From Neisseriaceae bacterium JH1-16 (lineage in GTDB: Bacteria > Pseudomonadota > Gammaproteobacteria > Burkholderiales > Chromobacteriaceae), in assembly GCA_025989215.1 (NCBI GenBank), contig JAPDNP010000005.1, forward strand, positions 107,275 to 171,274: a stretch of DNA of 64,000 nucleotides, given 5' to 3'. A program made the translations under genes and the position numbers. The notes under the pieces were generated by a model. That model ran no database searches and was not told where the DNA came from. It saw only the letters and a list, made by a program, of their open reading frames with translations. This document shows positions 1-11,861 of this stretch, in pieces (the first letter of the stretch is position 1; each line of letters begins with the position of its first letter).

Positions 1-554
1 ACCCGGACCACGCCTGCGGCATCGCCAGCGCCGACGGCAAGCCGGCCTTCCCCAACGCCACGGTGCGCGTCGCCCAAACCGAAGCCGACTACTGGCTAGA
101 CGAGCAACGCGCCGCCCGCGCTCCGCAGGCCGAGCAGGGCCTGTTCAAGATGGCGCGCGAGGCGGTGGCCCCGTACCGCGCCGCCGGCCGCTTCAAGACC
201 TACCAGGCCGGCGAGACGCTGCTGCCCGGTGTCGAAGTGGTGCCGACCCCGGGACACACCCCCGGTCACGCTGGCTACCTGTTCGGCTCCCGCGACCAGC
301 GCCTGCTGGTCTGGGGCGACCTGATGCACAGCCATTCGGTGCAGTTCCGCCGCCCCGAGGTGTCGATGGAATTCGACGTCGACCAGGCGCGCGCCATTGC
401 TTCGCGCAAGCGGGTACTGGCCGAGGCCGCTCGCGACAAGCTGTGGATCGCCGGAGCGCACCTGCCGTTCCCCGGCATCGGCCATGTGGTGGCCGAGCGG
501 CCAGGCTACCGCTGGGTGCCGGCCGAATACGGCCCGCTGCGCAGCGATCGCTAA
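1..554 (+). CDS. MBL-fold metallo-hydrolase (5'-truncated by window edge)
   Basis: The reading frame is already open at the window edge and runs to TAA at 552-554, so the true start lies upstream; the GTG at 63 is internal. Visible zinc-ligand motifs of the metallo-beta-lactamase fold are PDHACG at the edge (end of the HxHxDH motif), TPGHTPGHAGY, WGDLMHS (bridging Asp) and a late AGAHLPFPGIGH. This is the layout of glyoxalase II or lactonase-like hydrolases. The substrate cannot be told. The missing N-terminus may hold a signal peptide, since several exported family members end with this HLPFPG-type motif. It ends in a terminator shared with the convergent ppc gene. Confidence 0.85.
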   Translation, partial: PDHACGIASADGKPAFPNATVRVAQTEADYWLDEQRAARAPQAEQGLFKMAREAVAPYRAAGRFKTYQAGETLLPGVEVVPTPGHTPGHAGYLFGSRDQRLLVWGDLMHSHSVQFRRPEVSMEFDVDQARAIASRKRVLAEAARDKLWIAGAHLPFPGIGHVVAERPGYRWVPAEYGPLRSDR

Positions 555-578
555 GCCGATCCAGACCGAGCCGCAACG

Positions 579-612
579 AAAACACCCCGCCGAGGCGGGG
601 TGTTCTTTTTGG
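579..612. terminator. Bidirectional intrinsic terminator
   Basis: A nine-to-ten-base-pair G+C-rich stem (ACACCCCGCC / GGCGGGGTGT) with a short loop has A residues on the left and a T run on the right. It lies between the convergent hydrolase and ppc genes and can serve both. Confidence 0.85.
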
Positions 613-643
613 TGCGACCGTCAGGCCATCATTATCAGCTCGC

Positions 644-3355
<2,712 letters not shown>

Positions 3356-3626
3356 CTACTTCCCCGATATAGCTATGGTTATGAAATGGCGTGAAAAGCG
3401 GTCAGGCAAACCACCAGCGGCGGTGGCTTGCCTGACGGATCTTCGACCCGCTATCGATCATACCAAGTTAGCACCGCTGTTCCCTTAGCTCGTTTTGCTA
3501 TAAACAGCTGATCAAACTGCAATAAAAACGCCGATAGCCGTTTGACCTGCCACCGGGCAGCCATTTCATGCCGTGCTAGAATCGGCGCATCCACCATTGA
3601 CTATTCCAATCCATACCCCGCGCACC
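3356..3626. promoter_or_regulatory. Divergent ppc / hemC promoter region
   Basis: This 271-bp non-coding gap is visibly more A+T-rich than its neighbours. A plausible -10 box TAGAAT for hemC lies at 3577-3582, about 45 bp before the start codon. I see no good -35 at the usual distance. The ppc promoter should lie in the A+T-rich left half. No clear operator was recognised. Confidence 0.4.
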
Positions 3627-4562
3627 ATGAAGAAACTTGTCATCGCCAGCCGTGAAAGCCGGCTCGCCCTGTGGCAGGCCGAGCACATCAAGGCCCGCCT
3701 CGAGGCGCTCCATCCCGAGCTGACCGTCGAGATCCTCGGCATGACCACCCAGGGCGACCAGATCCTCGACAAGACCCTGTCGAAAATCGGCGGCAAGGGC
3801 CTGTTCGTCAAGGAACTGGAAACCGCTCTCGCCGACGGTCGCGCCGACCTGGCGGTGCATTCCATTAAGGACGTGCCGATGACGCTGCCGGACGGCTTCG
3901 CGCTGGCGGCGATCAGCGAGCGCGAAGACCCGCGCGACGCCTTCGTCTCCAACCGCTATGCGAGCCTCGCCGAGTTGCCGGCGGGCGCAGTGGTTGGCAC
4001 CTCCAGCCTGCGCCGCGAGGCACAGATCCGCGCGCTCTACCCGCAGCTGACCGTCAAGCCGCTGCGCGGCAATGTGCAGACCCGTCTCGCCAAGCTCGAC
4101 AACGGCGACTACGACGCGATCATCCTGGCCGCCGCCGGCCTGAAGCGGCTGGAGTTGGCCGAACGCATCCGCGCCGAGCTCGACCCGGCCGAGAGCCTGC
4201 CGGCCGCGGGGCAAGGTGCGCTCGGCATCGAGATCCGTGCCGACCGGGCCGATGTCGCCGCGCTGCTGGCCCCGCTGAATCACCCGGACACCGCCGCCTG
4301 CGTCACCGCCGAACGGGCACTGGCCCGCGAGCTGGGAGGCAGCTGCCAAGTGCCGCTCGGCGCCTTCGCTACCCTGTCCGACGACCGCGCACTGACGCTG
4401 CGCGCGCTGGTCGCCCATCCGGACGGCTCGGTGGTGCTGCGCGCCGAGGCGATCGCGCCGCTCAACTACGCCGACGCGCTCGGCCGGGTGGTGGCGAAGA
4501 AGCTGGTCGACCAGGGCGCGTTGCCGCTGATCGCCGCGGTGTTGGCCGAAGGCGAGCGCTGA
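3627..4562 (+). CDS. hemC: Hydroxymethylbilane synthase (porphobilinogen deaminase)
   Basis: This 311-residue enzyme polymerises four porphobilinogen units into hydroxymethylbilane in the cytoplasm. The dipyrromethane-cofactor cysteine is Cys240 in [11 protein letters not shown]. The N-terminal [15 protein letters not shown] and the VHSIKDVPM segment are typical. The ATG at 3627 ([10 protein letters not shown]) is preferred over an upstream in-frame start, because it matches the family N-terminus. It is first gene of hemC-hemD-hemX-hemY; one base separates its stop from the hemD start, implying coupled translation. Two TTGGCCGAA copies lie near its 3' end. Confidence 0.97.
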   Translation: MKKLVIASRESRLALWQAEHIKARLEALHPELTVEILGMTTQGDQILDKTLSKIGGKGLFVKELETALADGRADLAVHSIKDVPMTLPDGFALAAISEREDPRDAFVSNRYASLAELPAGAVVGTSSLRREAQIRALYPQLTVKPLRGNVQTRLAKLDNGDYDAIILAAAGLKRLELAERIRAELDPAESLPAAGQGALGIEIRADRADVAALLAPLNHPDTAACVTAERALARELGGSCQVPLGAFATLSDDRALTLRALVAHPDGSVVLRAEAIAPLNYADALGRVVAKKLVDQGALPLIAAVLAEGER

Positions 4563-4563
4563 G

Positions 4564-5316
4564 ATGAGCCTGGCCGGCCGCACCGTGCTGGTCACCCGCC
4601 CGGCAGCCCAGGGCGTGGCGCTGGCCGCCCGCCTCGCCGCCGCCGGCGCGATGCCGCTCGCCTTTCCGCTGCTGGAGATCGTGCCGCAGCCGGCGGCACT
4701 CGCCGCGCTGCCCGGCTTGGCCGAACGCGCCGACTGGCTGGTCTTCGTCAGCCCGAGCGCGATCGACGTCACCTGGCCGGCACTTGCCGACCACCCGGTT
4801 TCGGCCAAGCTCGCCTGCGTCGGCGCGCCGAGCGCACGGCGCCTCGCCGCGCTCGCCGGCCGGCCGGTGCTCCACCCGGCCAGCGGCGCCGACAGCACCG
4901 CACTGTTGGCCGAAGCGGCGCTGAGCGATGTCGCCGGCCAGCGGGTGCTGATCGTGCGCGGCGTCGGAGGGCGCGCCGAGTTGGCCGAAGGCCTAGCCGC
5001 GCGCGGCGCCACGGTCGAGTTCGCCGAAGTCTACCGCCGCGTCGACGCCACGCCCGACTGGGCCGCGTTTGACAGCGCCGCCGCGGCTGGCACACTGGTG
5101 GCGGCCTGTGTCACCTCGATCGAAATCGCCGAGCGTTTATTCAGCTTGGCTGGCCGCCCCCGCGAGGCGACGTTACAATCCCTGCTGTACAGCGTGCCGC
5201 ACGCACGCATCGCCGAACGGCTCGCGCAGCTTGGCGCGCGCCATGTCGTGACAACCCCCGCCGGCGACGACGCACTGGTCGACGGCCTCAGCGAATGGTT
5301 CCAACGCCACCCATGA
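4564..5316 (+). CDS. hemD: Uroporphyrinogen-III synthase
   Basis: This 250-residue HemD-family enzyme closes hydroxymethylbilane with inversion of ring D to give uroporphyrinogen III. The N-terminal RTVLVTRPAAQG, the segment DWLVFVSPSAI and the late VAACVTSIEIAERL fit the weakly conserved family. It begins one base after the hemC stop and overlaps hemX by ATGA at its end. It holds four uptake-like 9-mers within 275 bp, the densest cluster in the window. Function rests on family pattern and operon position. Confidence 0.93.
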   Translation: MSLAGRTVLVTRPAAQGVALAARLAAAGAMPLAFPLLEIVPQPAALAALPGLAERADWLVFVSPSAIDVTWPALADHPVSAKLACVGAPSARRLAALAGRPVLHPASGADSTALLAEAALSDVAGQRVLIVRGVGGRAELAEGLAARGATVEFAEVYRRVDATPDWAAFDSAAAAGTLVAACVTSIEIAERLFSLAGRPREATLQSLLYSVPHARIAERLAQLGARHVVTTPAGDDALVDGLSEWFQRHP

Positions 5317-6350
5317 GCGAAACGCAAACCATCGAATCCCCCCCTATCAAGCCCGTGCGGCGCTCGCCGCTATCGGCCGCCCTCCTGGTGGCACTGGTCG
5401 CGCTCGGCGTGTCCGGCTGGCAATACTATGAAACCCGCCGCGAACTAGCCGACGTCAAGCTGGCGCTGGCACAACGCCTGGCCGAATCGGGCGGCGCCGC
5501 CAAGGAACTGCGCGGCCTGACCGAACAGGCACTGGCGACCAGCCGCGCCACCGACGGCAAGCTGTCGGTGGTCGAGGCGCGCGTCAACGAATCGGCCGGC
5601 CAGTACGCCACGCTCAACAACATGTACCAGGAGCTGACCAAGAACCGCTCCGATTGGCTGCTGTCCGAGGTCGAGCACACGCTGGCGGTGGCCAGCCAGC
5701 AGCTGCAGCTGGCCGGCAACGTGCCGGCCACCATCGCCGCGCTCGAAGGCGTCGATGCCCGGCTCGCCAAGTTCGACCGCCCGCAGCTGATCAGCGTGAA
5801 GCGCGCAGTGGCGAAAGACCTGGAAACGCTCAAGGCGCTGCCCTTCCTCGACATCGTCGGCCTGACGGTGAAGATCGACCAACTGCAGCTAGGCGTCGAC
5901 AACCTGCCGCTGGTGATCGACCAGCATCGGCTGTCGCCGAAGCAGAGCGTGCTGCCGGCACCGGTGGCCGCGTCCGAACCGATGTGGGAGCGTCTGATCG
6001 CCGACGTCAGCCGCAGCCTGGGCGAGCTGGTGCATATCCGCCGCATGGACAAGCCCGAGGCGCTGCTGCTGTCGCCCGAGCAGGCGTTCTTCCTGCGCGA
6101 GAACCTCAAGCTGCGCCTGCTGGACGCGCGCCTGGCGCTGATCCAGCGCGACGGCAACACCTACAACTCCGACATCGCCGGCGCTCAGAGCTATGTACAG
6201 CGCTACTTCGACCGCGATGCGCCGGCCACGCGGAAGTGGCTCGCCACCCTGGCCGAACTGAAAGGCGCCCCGCTCAACGTCGCGCTGCCCGACCTCAACG
6301 CTAGCCTGAAGGCGGTGCGTGACGCCCAAGGCACGGGGGACCAGCCGTGA
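5313..6350 (+). CDS. hemX: HemX-like inner-membrane protein
   Basis: This protein has 345 residues. A short cytoplasmic N-terminus is followed by one membrane segment at about residues 20-40, then a largely helical periplasmic part with coiled-coil character. This matches the proteobacterial HemX family, often called putative uroporphyrin-III C-methyltransferase, although no methyltransferase motif is present. The ATG at 5313 overlaps the hemD stop as ATGA and is preferred over an ATG-less upstream extension. The stop overlaps the hemY start as GTGA. Role unknown; its position suggests organising haem enzymes at the membrane. Confidence 0.88.
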   Translation: MSETQTIESPPIKPVRRSPLSAALLVALVALGVSGWQYYETRRELADVKLALAQRLAESGGAAKELRGLTEQALATSRATDGKLSVVEARVNESAGQYATLNNMYQELTKNRSDWLLSEVEHTLAVASQQLQLAGNVPATIAALEGVDARLAKFDRPQLISVKRAVAKDLETLKALPFLDIVGLTVKIDQLQLGVDNLPLVIDQHRLSPKQSVLPAPVAASEPMWERLIADVSRSLGELVHIRRMDKPEALLLSPEQAFFLRENLKLRLLDARLALIQRDGNTYNSDIAGAQSYVQRYFDRDAPATRKWLATLAELKGAPLNVALPDLNASLKAVRDAQGTGDQP

Positions 6351-7555
6351 AATTCGTGATCTGGATTGTCGGCCTGTTCGCGCTGGCGGTGCTGGTGGGG
6401 CTCGCCTCCACCGTCAACACCGGCTACGCCATCCTGTTCCTGCCGCCGTACCGCATGGAAGTGTCGTTCAACGCGCTGATCATCGGCATCCTGCTGCTGA
6501 TCGTGGCGGTGCACTTCGTGCTGAGGCTGATTGGCATCGCCGCGCGCATGCCCGAGGAAGTGCGCCGCTTCCAGCGTCAGAAGAAGCTGAAAGCAGCCCG
6601 CCACGCACTGCGCGAGGCCGGCATCGCCTTCTTCGAGGGGCGCTTCCAGCGCGCCGAGCGCGAGGCGGTCCGCGCCATCGACGACGAGTACAGCGAGGAC
6701 AACCGCGCGCTGGCGCTGTTGATCGCAGCCCGCTCCGCCGGCGCTATGCGCGACTACGACAAGCGCAACCAGTACCTAGCCAAGCTCGACGGCCTACCGT
6801 CGCGACTGCAGCTGGCGCACCACGTGCTGGAGGCCGAACTCAAGCTCGACGCCAAGGACGCGCCGGGCGCGCTGGCCGCGATCGAACGCGCCCGCGCGAT
6901 CTCGCCCAACCTGACCAGCGCGCTGAAGATCGAGCTGCGCATCCGCCTGCTACAGAAGCAGCCCGACGCGGTGCTGGCACTGACCGAGAAGCTGCTCAAG
7001 TCGGATGCAATCGATGCCGGACAGGCGCGCCGCTACCGCCTGACCGCCTATCGCCAGCAGCTGGGCGCGCTGACCAGCGGCCCGGAAATCCAGACCTGGC
7101 TCAAGCGTATTCCAGACGTGGAACGCGCCAACCCGGACCTGTTGGCCGACGTGGTTGCCCGCCTGATAGCGCTGGAAGACAGCGACCAGGCCGCGACGCT
7201 GATTGCGCAGGCACTCGCCAGCGAAGACAGCGCAACGCCGGAACTGGCGCAGAAGCTCGGCCAGCTCGCCGCCAGCCTGTCGCCGGACAAGCGCCTGGCG
7301 CTGATGCACGAAGCCGAAGGTTGGCTGAAGAGCCGTCCGGACGACCATCTGCTGTTGCTGGCGCTGGGTCGCCTGGCGCTGGCCCAACAGCTGTGGGGCA
7401 AGGCGCAGAGCTATCTGGAGGCCAGCCTGTCGCTGACCCCGACGCTGACCGCACACGCCGAGCTGGCGCGGCTGTTCGAGGCGACCGGCAAAGAGAATGA
7501 AGCGCACCGCCACGAGAGCCAGTGCCTGCGCATGGCGATGGAAATGGGCTACTGA
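6347..7555 (+). CDS. hemY: HemY-type TPR membrane protein
   Basis: This 402-residue protein starts at GTG 6347, overlapping the hemX stop (GTGA). Two membrane segments at about residues 3-22 and 40-62 form the HemY_N domain. They are followed by a long helical region of TPR-type repeats (for example YLEASLSLTPTLTAHAELARLFEATG). This is the proteobacterial HemY of hem operons, not the Gram-positive protoporphyrinogen oxidase of that name. It is last gene of the operon, followed by a strong terminator. The function is inferred from the family: a membrane scaffold linked to tetrapyrrole synthesis. Confidence 0.9.
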   Translation: MKFVIWIVGLFALAVLVGLASTVNTGYAILFLPPYRMEVSFNALIIGILLLIVAVHFVLRLIGIAARMPEEVRRFQRQKKLKAARHALREAGIAFFEGRFQRAEREAVRAIDDEYSEDNRALALLIAARSAGAMRDYDKRNQYLAKLDGLPSRLQLAHHVLEAELKLDAKDAPGALAAIERARAISPNLTSALKIELRIRLLQKQPDAVLALTEKLLKSDAIDAGQARRYRLTAYRQQLGALTSGPEIQTWLKRIPDVERANPDLLADVVARLIALEDSDQAATLIAQALASEDSATPELAQKLGQLAASLSPDKRLALMHEAEGWLKSRPDDHLLLLALGRLALAQQLWGKAQSYLEASLSLTPTLTAHAELARLFEATGKENEAHRHESQCLRMAMEMGY

Positions 7556-7577
7556 GCCGACAGCCGGCGCAGCAACG

Positions 7578-7605
7578 ACAACGGGAAGCCAAGGCTTCCC
7601 GTTGT
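7578..7605. terminator. Bidirectional intrinsic terminator
   Basis: A twelve-base-pair stem (CAACGGGAAGCC / GGCTTCCCGTTG) with a two-base loop sits between the convergent hemY and rsuA genes. The T tract is weak, but the stem is long and perfectly paired. Confidence 0.7.
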
Positions 7606-7633
7606 TCATTTCCTCGTCCAGCCACCGCCGGGT

Positions 7634-8341
7634 TTAGAACCCCAGCGCCGCCAACTCCCCGGCGCTCAGCCAGCGCCAGTCGCCTTCGGCCAGATCGCCC
7701 AGCTCGACCGTGCCCAGGCTCAGGCGGTGCAACCCCTCGACCCGGTTGCTGGCCGCCGCGACCATACGCTTGACCTGGTGGTACTTGCCCTGGGTAATCG
7801 TCATGTCGATGGTGTGCTCGTCGACCACCGTCACCGCCTCGGCGATCACCTTCTCATCATCGTCCTTCAGATACACCCCCTTGAGCAACCGGGCCACCAG
7901 TTCGTCAGTGACGGCATGCTTCAGCGTCACCCGGTAGCACTTGGGCACCTGCTTCTTCGGCGAGGTCAGCGCGTGGACGAACTGGCCATCGGTGCTCATC
8001 AGCAGCAGGCCGGTGGTGTCGACATCGAGCCGGCCGACCGCGGCGATGCCGAGTGCCTCGAACTGGTAGGGCAACAGGTGGAACACGCTCGGATTGTGCA
8101 GCGGCCGGTGCGAAGTCTCGTAGCCGCCGGGCTTGTGCAACAGCAGATACAGCGGCAATTCGAGCAGCGGCCACGGTTCGCCGTCCACTTCGATCTCGTC
8201 GAGCGCAGTCGGGTCGACCGGCTGGCGGTGATCGAGCACGGCCTCGCCGTCGATCAGAACCAGCCCGGCCTCGATCAGCTTGCGGCAGTCCTTGCGGCTG
8301 CCGAAGCCTTGTTCGTGCAGGAGTCGGTAGAGTTCTTTCAT
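7634..8341 (-). CDS. rsuA: 16S rRNA pseudouridine(516) synthase
   Basis: This 235-residue protein has a small N-terminal S4 RNA-binding domain (about 1-55, LHEQGFGSRKDCRKLIEAG) and an RsuA/RluB-type pseudouridine synthase domain. The catalytic aspartate lies in GRLDVDTTGLL, and the second family motif is GKYHQVKRMVAA. It isomerises uridine in the decoding region of 16S rRNA during 30S assembly. An open frame extends further upstream, but ATG 8341 (MKELYRLLHEQGFGS) matches the family start. Convergent with hemY. Confidence 0.92.
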   Translation of the reverse strand: MKELYRLLHEQGFGSRKDCRKLIEAGLVLIDGEAVLDHRQPVDPTALDEIEVDGEPWPLLELPLYLLLHKPGGYETSHRPLHNPSVFHLLPYQFEALGIAAVGRLDVDTTGLLLMSTDGQFVHALTSPKKQVPKCYRVTLKHAVTDELVARLLKGVYLKDDDEKVIAEAVTVVDEHTIDMTITQGKYHQVKRMVAAASNRVEGLHRLSLGTVELGDLAEGDWRWLSAGELAALGF

Positions 8342-8509
8342 CCGCGCGATGGTAGCACAGCCGCCATGCGGCGCCGTCTGAAGGCCCCCTCCTGCCGGCA
8401 TACCTCGGTAGCATCGGGTACTATCGGGGCACCGCCATGACCGGCTCACGAACTCGCGAACCAAACGGCAACGGGAGGAAAAGCGATACCCAGGGGGCAA
8501 TTGGCATTG

Positions 8510-8640
8510 ATAAGCCGATGCCGGTGCCGACTCAGCCGAAGCGAATCGGAACGCTCAGCGCAGCGATTCCGACCGGGGAAATACGAGAAGTATGGCAAGG
8601 GGTCCCACAACAGCGCCGGGGGTGTCAGTCGCGCTTAGAC
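8510..8640 (+). repeat. Dispersed repeat, degenerate copy A (right half)
   Basis: This gap between rsuA and the GGDEF gene contains a diverged copy of the right half of the composite repeat best preserved at 45706-45835. Shared blocks are the CAGCGCAGCGATTCC stretch near 8558, GTATGGCAAGG near 8592 and the following ACAACAGCGCCGG. It is non-coding. Confidence 0.5.
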
Positions 8641-10599
8641 CGGCTGCTCGTCACCGTGGGAGGCCGTCAGTCCCTGCACCGGCCCTGCGGACGAGGCACG
8701 GAACACCCGATTGCGACCATCGGTCTTGGCCGCGTACAGCGCCGCATCGGCAGCGTCGAGCAGGCTTTCCATGTCGCAGCCGTGCTCTGGCGCACAGGCG
8801 ACCCCCAGCGACAGGGTGACCGATAGGCGGCCATTGCCGGCCGGGATCACCAGGTCGGCCACGCCCTGGCGCAGCCCCTCGGCCTTGGCGTAGCTGACTT
8901 CCATCGATGCGCCGGGCAGCACCACGATGAACTCCTCGCCACCATAGCGGCAAACGATGTCGTCGCTGCGAAAATGCGTGCGCAGATACTGGCCCAGCGT
9001 CGCCAGCACCATGTCGCCGGTCAGGTGACCGTACTTGTCGTTGATCTGCTTGAAATGATCGGCGTCGAGCATAATCACCCCAACCGGGCGCTGCAGCGCC
9101 TGCAGATGCGACAGCGTCCCCGCCAGGGTGCTGTCGAGATAGCGGCGGTTGAACAGCCCGGTCAGCGGGTCGCGCACCGCCTGCTCACGCAGGCCATGCT
9201 GCAACTCCTCGATCTCGCTTACATGGCGGCGCAGCGCATCGTTGGCCGCCTTCAGGCTGGATTCGAGACGCTTGCGCTCGCTGATGTCGTTGATACCGGT
9301 CAGCACGCACAGCACGCCGTTGCTCTTGATCACCGTGCACGACAACCAGGCCCAGAAGCGCCGACCGTAGCCGTCGATCAGCTCGACCTCGCGGTCGAGA
9401 ATAGTGCCCTGATTGCGCAGGATGCCGGCGATCTGGTCCCGCTCCGCCTCGCTGGTATAGAAGGATTGCACGAACAGCGGCTGGGCCGGCTGCAGCTGGT
9501 AATGAAACAGAGCTTCGGCACGCGGATTGGCATACACCACCCGGCCGTCGGACAACTGATTCATCACCATCGGGAACGGCGCCGCATCGGCCACCAGCTT
9601 GAAACGCGCCTCGCTCTCGGTGAGCTCGCGGGTGCGTTCGCGCACCTTGTCTTCCAGATGCTGGTTGACGTCGCGCAGGAACAGCTCGGACTCCTCGCGC
9701 TCGGCCACCAGCGCCCCGACCACCAGCAGCGTCATGGACTGCACCATCACCAGCGTACCGGTACACAGCATGGCCTGACGGATCGAGTCCACATAGAACA
9801 CCCCGCCGCTATGCGCGGTGCCGGTGATCGCCACCAGGGCGACCAGCATCGACAGCAGGTGCGACTGCCACAGCGGGAAACGCGCCACGGTCCAGATCAG
9901 CGGCAGCATCAACAGGAAGGACAGCACCGCCAGCTGGCCACCGCGATCGTTGGTCTGCCAAAACAGCATGGTGGCGACGCCGAGCGTGCAACAGGTCAGG
10001 ATCAGCCGCTCGACGAAGCGCCACTGCCCCCAGAAGCCGGGACGCTCGAAGGCATCGAGCACCAGCAGCGCCATCGGGGCGAACAGCAGGATGCCGCCGG
10101 CATCGGACAACCACCAGCGCAGGAACAGCGTGGCGAGCGTCAGCGCATCGTTGCTGGCGGCCAGCGACAACGCCACAGCGCCGCCCAGTGCGGAGATCAG
10201 CGACGGCAGTACCGTACCGCACCACAGGAAGGGCCACACATCGCTCTGGCGCGACAGGCGTACCGGCGTGCGGTGCAGATGACGCAGCACGCCGGCGCCG
10301 AGCCACGGCCCCAGCGCCGAAGTGGCGCCGGCGAGCATCGCCTCCGGCAGCGGCAGGCCGGCCTGATAGAAGCTGACCCAGCAGGCGCCGAGCCAGACCC
10401 CGACCAAGCCGTGCCCGCGGCGCCAGATGAACAGCACCAGCGCCAATGCGGCCGGTGGCCAGAGTGGTGCCGGCAGCAGCCCCTGCGACGGGAACAGCAG
10501 GGCGGCCGCGCCGCCGACCAATGCATACAGCAAGGCGATGGCGGGCACGACGAGCAGACGGAGCGCAAGCCCCGTGTGCCGCGAAACCGGAATGTTCAA
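8635..10599 (-). CDS. MASE1-PAS-GGDEF diguanylate cyclase
   Basis: This 654-residue protein has an N-terminal block of about eight membrane segments (residues about 12-290) of MASE1 type. A PAS sensor follows (ARFKLVADAAPFPMVMNQ onward), then a short coiled linker and a GGDEF domain. The active site is GGEEF (CRYGGEEFIVVLPG), and an allosteric RxxD site (RSDD) lies five residues upstream, so it should be an active, product-inhibited producer of cyclic di-GMP. The start is a TTG at 10599 with an AAAGGG stretch about 12 bp upstream; no better start is available. It stands alone and leftward, with a large AT-rich gap behind it. Confidence 0.93.
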   Translation of the reverse strand: MNIPVSRHTGLALRLLVVPAIALLYALVGGAAALLFPSQGLLPAPLWPPAALALVLFIWRRGHGLVGVWLGACWVSFYQAGLPLPEAMLAGATSALGPWLGAGVLRHLHRTPVRLSRQSDVWPFLWCGTVLPSLISALGGAVALSLAASNDALTLATLFLRWWLSDAGGILLFAPMALLVLDAFERPGFWGQWRFVERLILTCCTLGVATMLFWQTNDRGGQLAVLSFLLMLPLIWTVARFPLWQSHLLSMLVALVAITGTAHSGGVFYVDSIRQAMLCTGTLVMVQSMTLLVVGALVAEREESELFLRDVNQHLEDKVRERTRELTESEARFKLVADAAPFPMVMNQLSDGRVVYANPRAEALFHYQLQPAQPLFVQSFYTSEAERDQIAGILRNQGTILDREVELIDGYGRRFWAWLSCTVIKSNGVLCVLTGINDISERKRLESSLKAANDALRRHVSEIEELQHGLREQAVRDPLTGLFNRRYLDSTLAGTLSHLQALQRPVGVIMLDADHFKQINDKYGHLTGDMVLATLGQYLRTHFRSDDIVCRYGGEEFIVVLPGASMEVSYAKAEGLRQGVADLVIPAGNGRLSVTLSLGVACAPEHGCDMESLLDAADAALYAAKTDGRNRVFRASSAGPVQGLTASHGDEQPV

Positions 10600-11344
10600 C
10601 AGAGGAAACCCTTTGTAGTTATCTGCGGCCCGCGCCAGCCTCCGGCCGCCGTCTGATCTTTGACGTCAGTTTACTCGTCGTTCATGACATATGCTTTAGC
10701 TTGAGCATAATGGGTAGCCAACGGTATCCATACCTATTAGTCGAACTGCGCGGATATTTCCATAACAAAATGAATAACTTGGCGTAAAAATCGACCGTTC
10801 CGTCTAGTGTGTCGGGGTCGCGCAACAAACGACGACCGACTGCGTGGCTCCGACAAGCGGCAAGCCTCGGTTAGCAAGCGCGCTTCAAGCAACGAATGCC
10901 GCAATCAATAACATTCGTATACACATGTTATTCATTAAATAATTTACAAATGCATTTTTGACGATCAGACCACCTGATAAAACCCACCAAAAAATCCTCT
11001 GCCATCTCCAAGAAACCATCCCCGAACCCGATGGACTCGAGCCCTTCGGCCAAGTCCAAACGAGAGCCGAGCACCGCTCTGTGGCGCGAGTCAGTCCGAC
11101 GGAGCCTGAGAGGCTCTTGGAACGGCAAACCGATGCCAGGAACTCGGGGTGAGTGGACTACCGGGAATCGCGGCTTAGCCGCTCTGCTGACAAAAGCCGG
11201 CCGCGAACCTGGCTAGACGCGCTGGCGCAGGCAGTGCTGCTAGAACGTACGGCAAGGCCGCACCCCCAGGGGGATCAGCGGCTCTTAACGACATCGAGGC
11301 ACTGCGTCACAATAGGCGTCTTGAGTCCTCACGCGATCCGCACC
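10600..11344. other. 745-bp intergenic region, AT-rich, with repeat B at its right end
   Basis: This gap holds no gene I can defend. Positions 10670-11000 are far more A+T-rich than the rest of the window. They include an imperfect hairpin at 10908-10933 (AATAACAT / ATGTTATT arms). A 66-codon leftward frame (10928-11128) reads LDLAEGLESIGFGDG and resembles no family I know. One TTGGCCGAA copy lies at 11045. Promoters for both flanking genes must lie here. About 11175-11290 is repeat copy B. Confidence 0.5.
11175..11290 (+). repeat. Dispersed repeat, degenerate copy B (right half)
   Basis: It shares with the better copy at 45706-45835 the blocks CTTAGC..GACAAA, then GGCTAGACGCG and GTACGGCAAGGC, in the same order and at similar spacing. 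It ends near the CTCTTAAC that also closes the other copy. It lies upstream of the GNAT gene and is non-coding. Confidence 0.55.
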
Positions 11345-11839
11345 ATGAATCCGACCCTTCGCCTCGCCAGCACCGCCGATCTGCCGGCCATCGTCGCCAT
11401 CTACAACAGCACCGTTGCCTCGCGCGAGGTCACCGCCGATCTGGAACCGGTAAGCGTCGAAAGCCGCCAGGCCTGGTTCGATGCCCATCAGCCGCAGCGC
11501 CGGCCCTTGTGGGTGCTGGAACAGGACGGCGAGGTGCTCGGCTGGGCCAGCCTGTCCGACTTCTACGGCCGGCCGGCCTATCAGGGCACTGCCGAGTTGA
11601 GCGTCTACCTACGTGAAGACTGCCGCGGCCGCGGCTTGGCACGCCGCCTGCTCGACGAGGCGATCGCGCGTGCACCGGCGCTCGGCATCGACACGCTGCT
11701 CGGCTTCATCTTCGGCCACAATCAGCCGAGCCTGACGCTGTTCGAACGCTACGGTTTCCAGCGCTGGGGTGATCTGCCGGCCGTTGCCGAGCTGGACGGG
11801 GTGAAGCGCGATCTGATCATCGTCGGACGCCGGGTGTAA
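11345..11839 (+). CDS. GNAT-family N-acetyltransferase
   Basis: This 164-residue acetyltransferase fits the phosphinothricin/methionine-sulfoximine acetyltransferase-like (Pat/MnaT) subgroup. An N-terminal AIVAIYNSTVASREVTADLEP is followed by motif A with the acetyl-CoA pyrophosphate loop (EDCRGRGLARRLL) and the late NQPSLTLFERYGFQRWGDLP. It would transfer an acetyl group from acetyl-CoA to a small amine substrate; the substrate is not determinable. ATG 11345 is chosen because upstream in-frame sequence is repeat DNA. Monocistronic between two repeat copies. Confidence 0.88.
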   Translation: MNPTLRLASTADLPAIVAIYNSTVASREVTADLEPVSVESRQAWFDAHQPQRRPLWVLEQDGEVLGWASLSDFYGRPAYQGTAELSVYLREDCRGRGLARRLLDEAIARAPALGIDTLLGFIFGHNQPSLTLFERYGFQRWGDLPAVAELDGVKRDLIIVGRRV

Positions 11840-11861
11840 GCACCGGTTCGCGACCAGCGGC

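Noticed and set aside
8373-8382. One exact copy of the Neisseria uptake word GCCGTCTGAA
   Set aside because: A single copy in 64 kb is near what chance allows; the classical dialect is not used here.
10928-11128. A 66-codon leftward frame in the AT-rich gap
   Set aside because: No recognised family, no clear ribosome site, and it overlaps the repeat-associated region.
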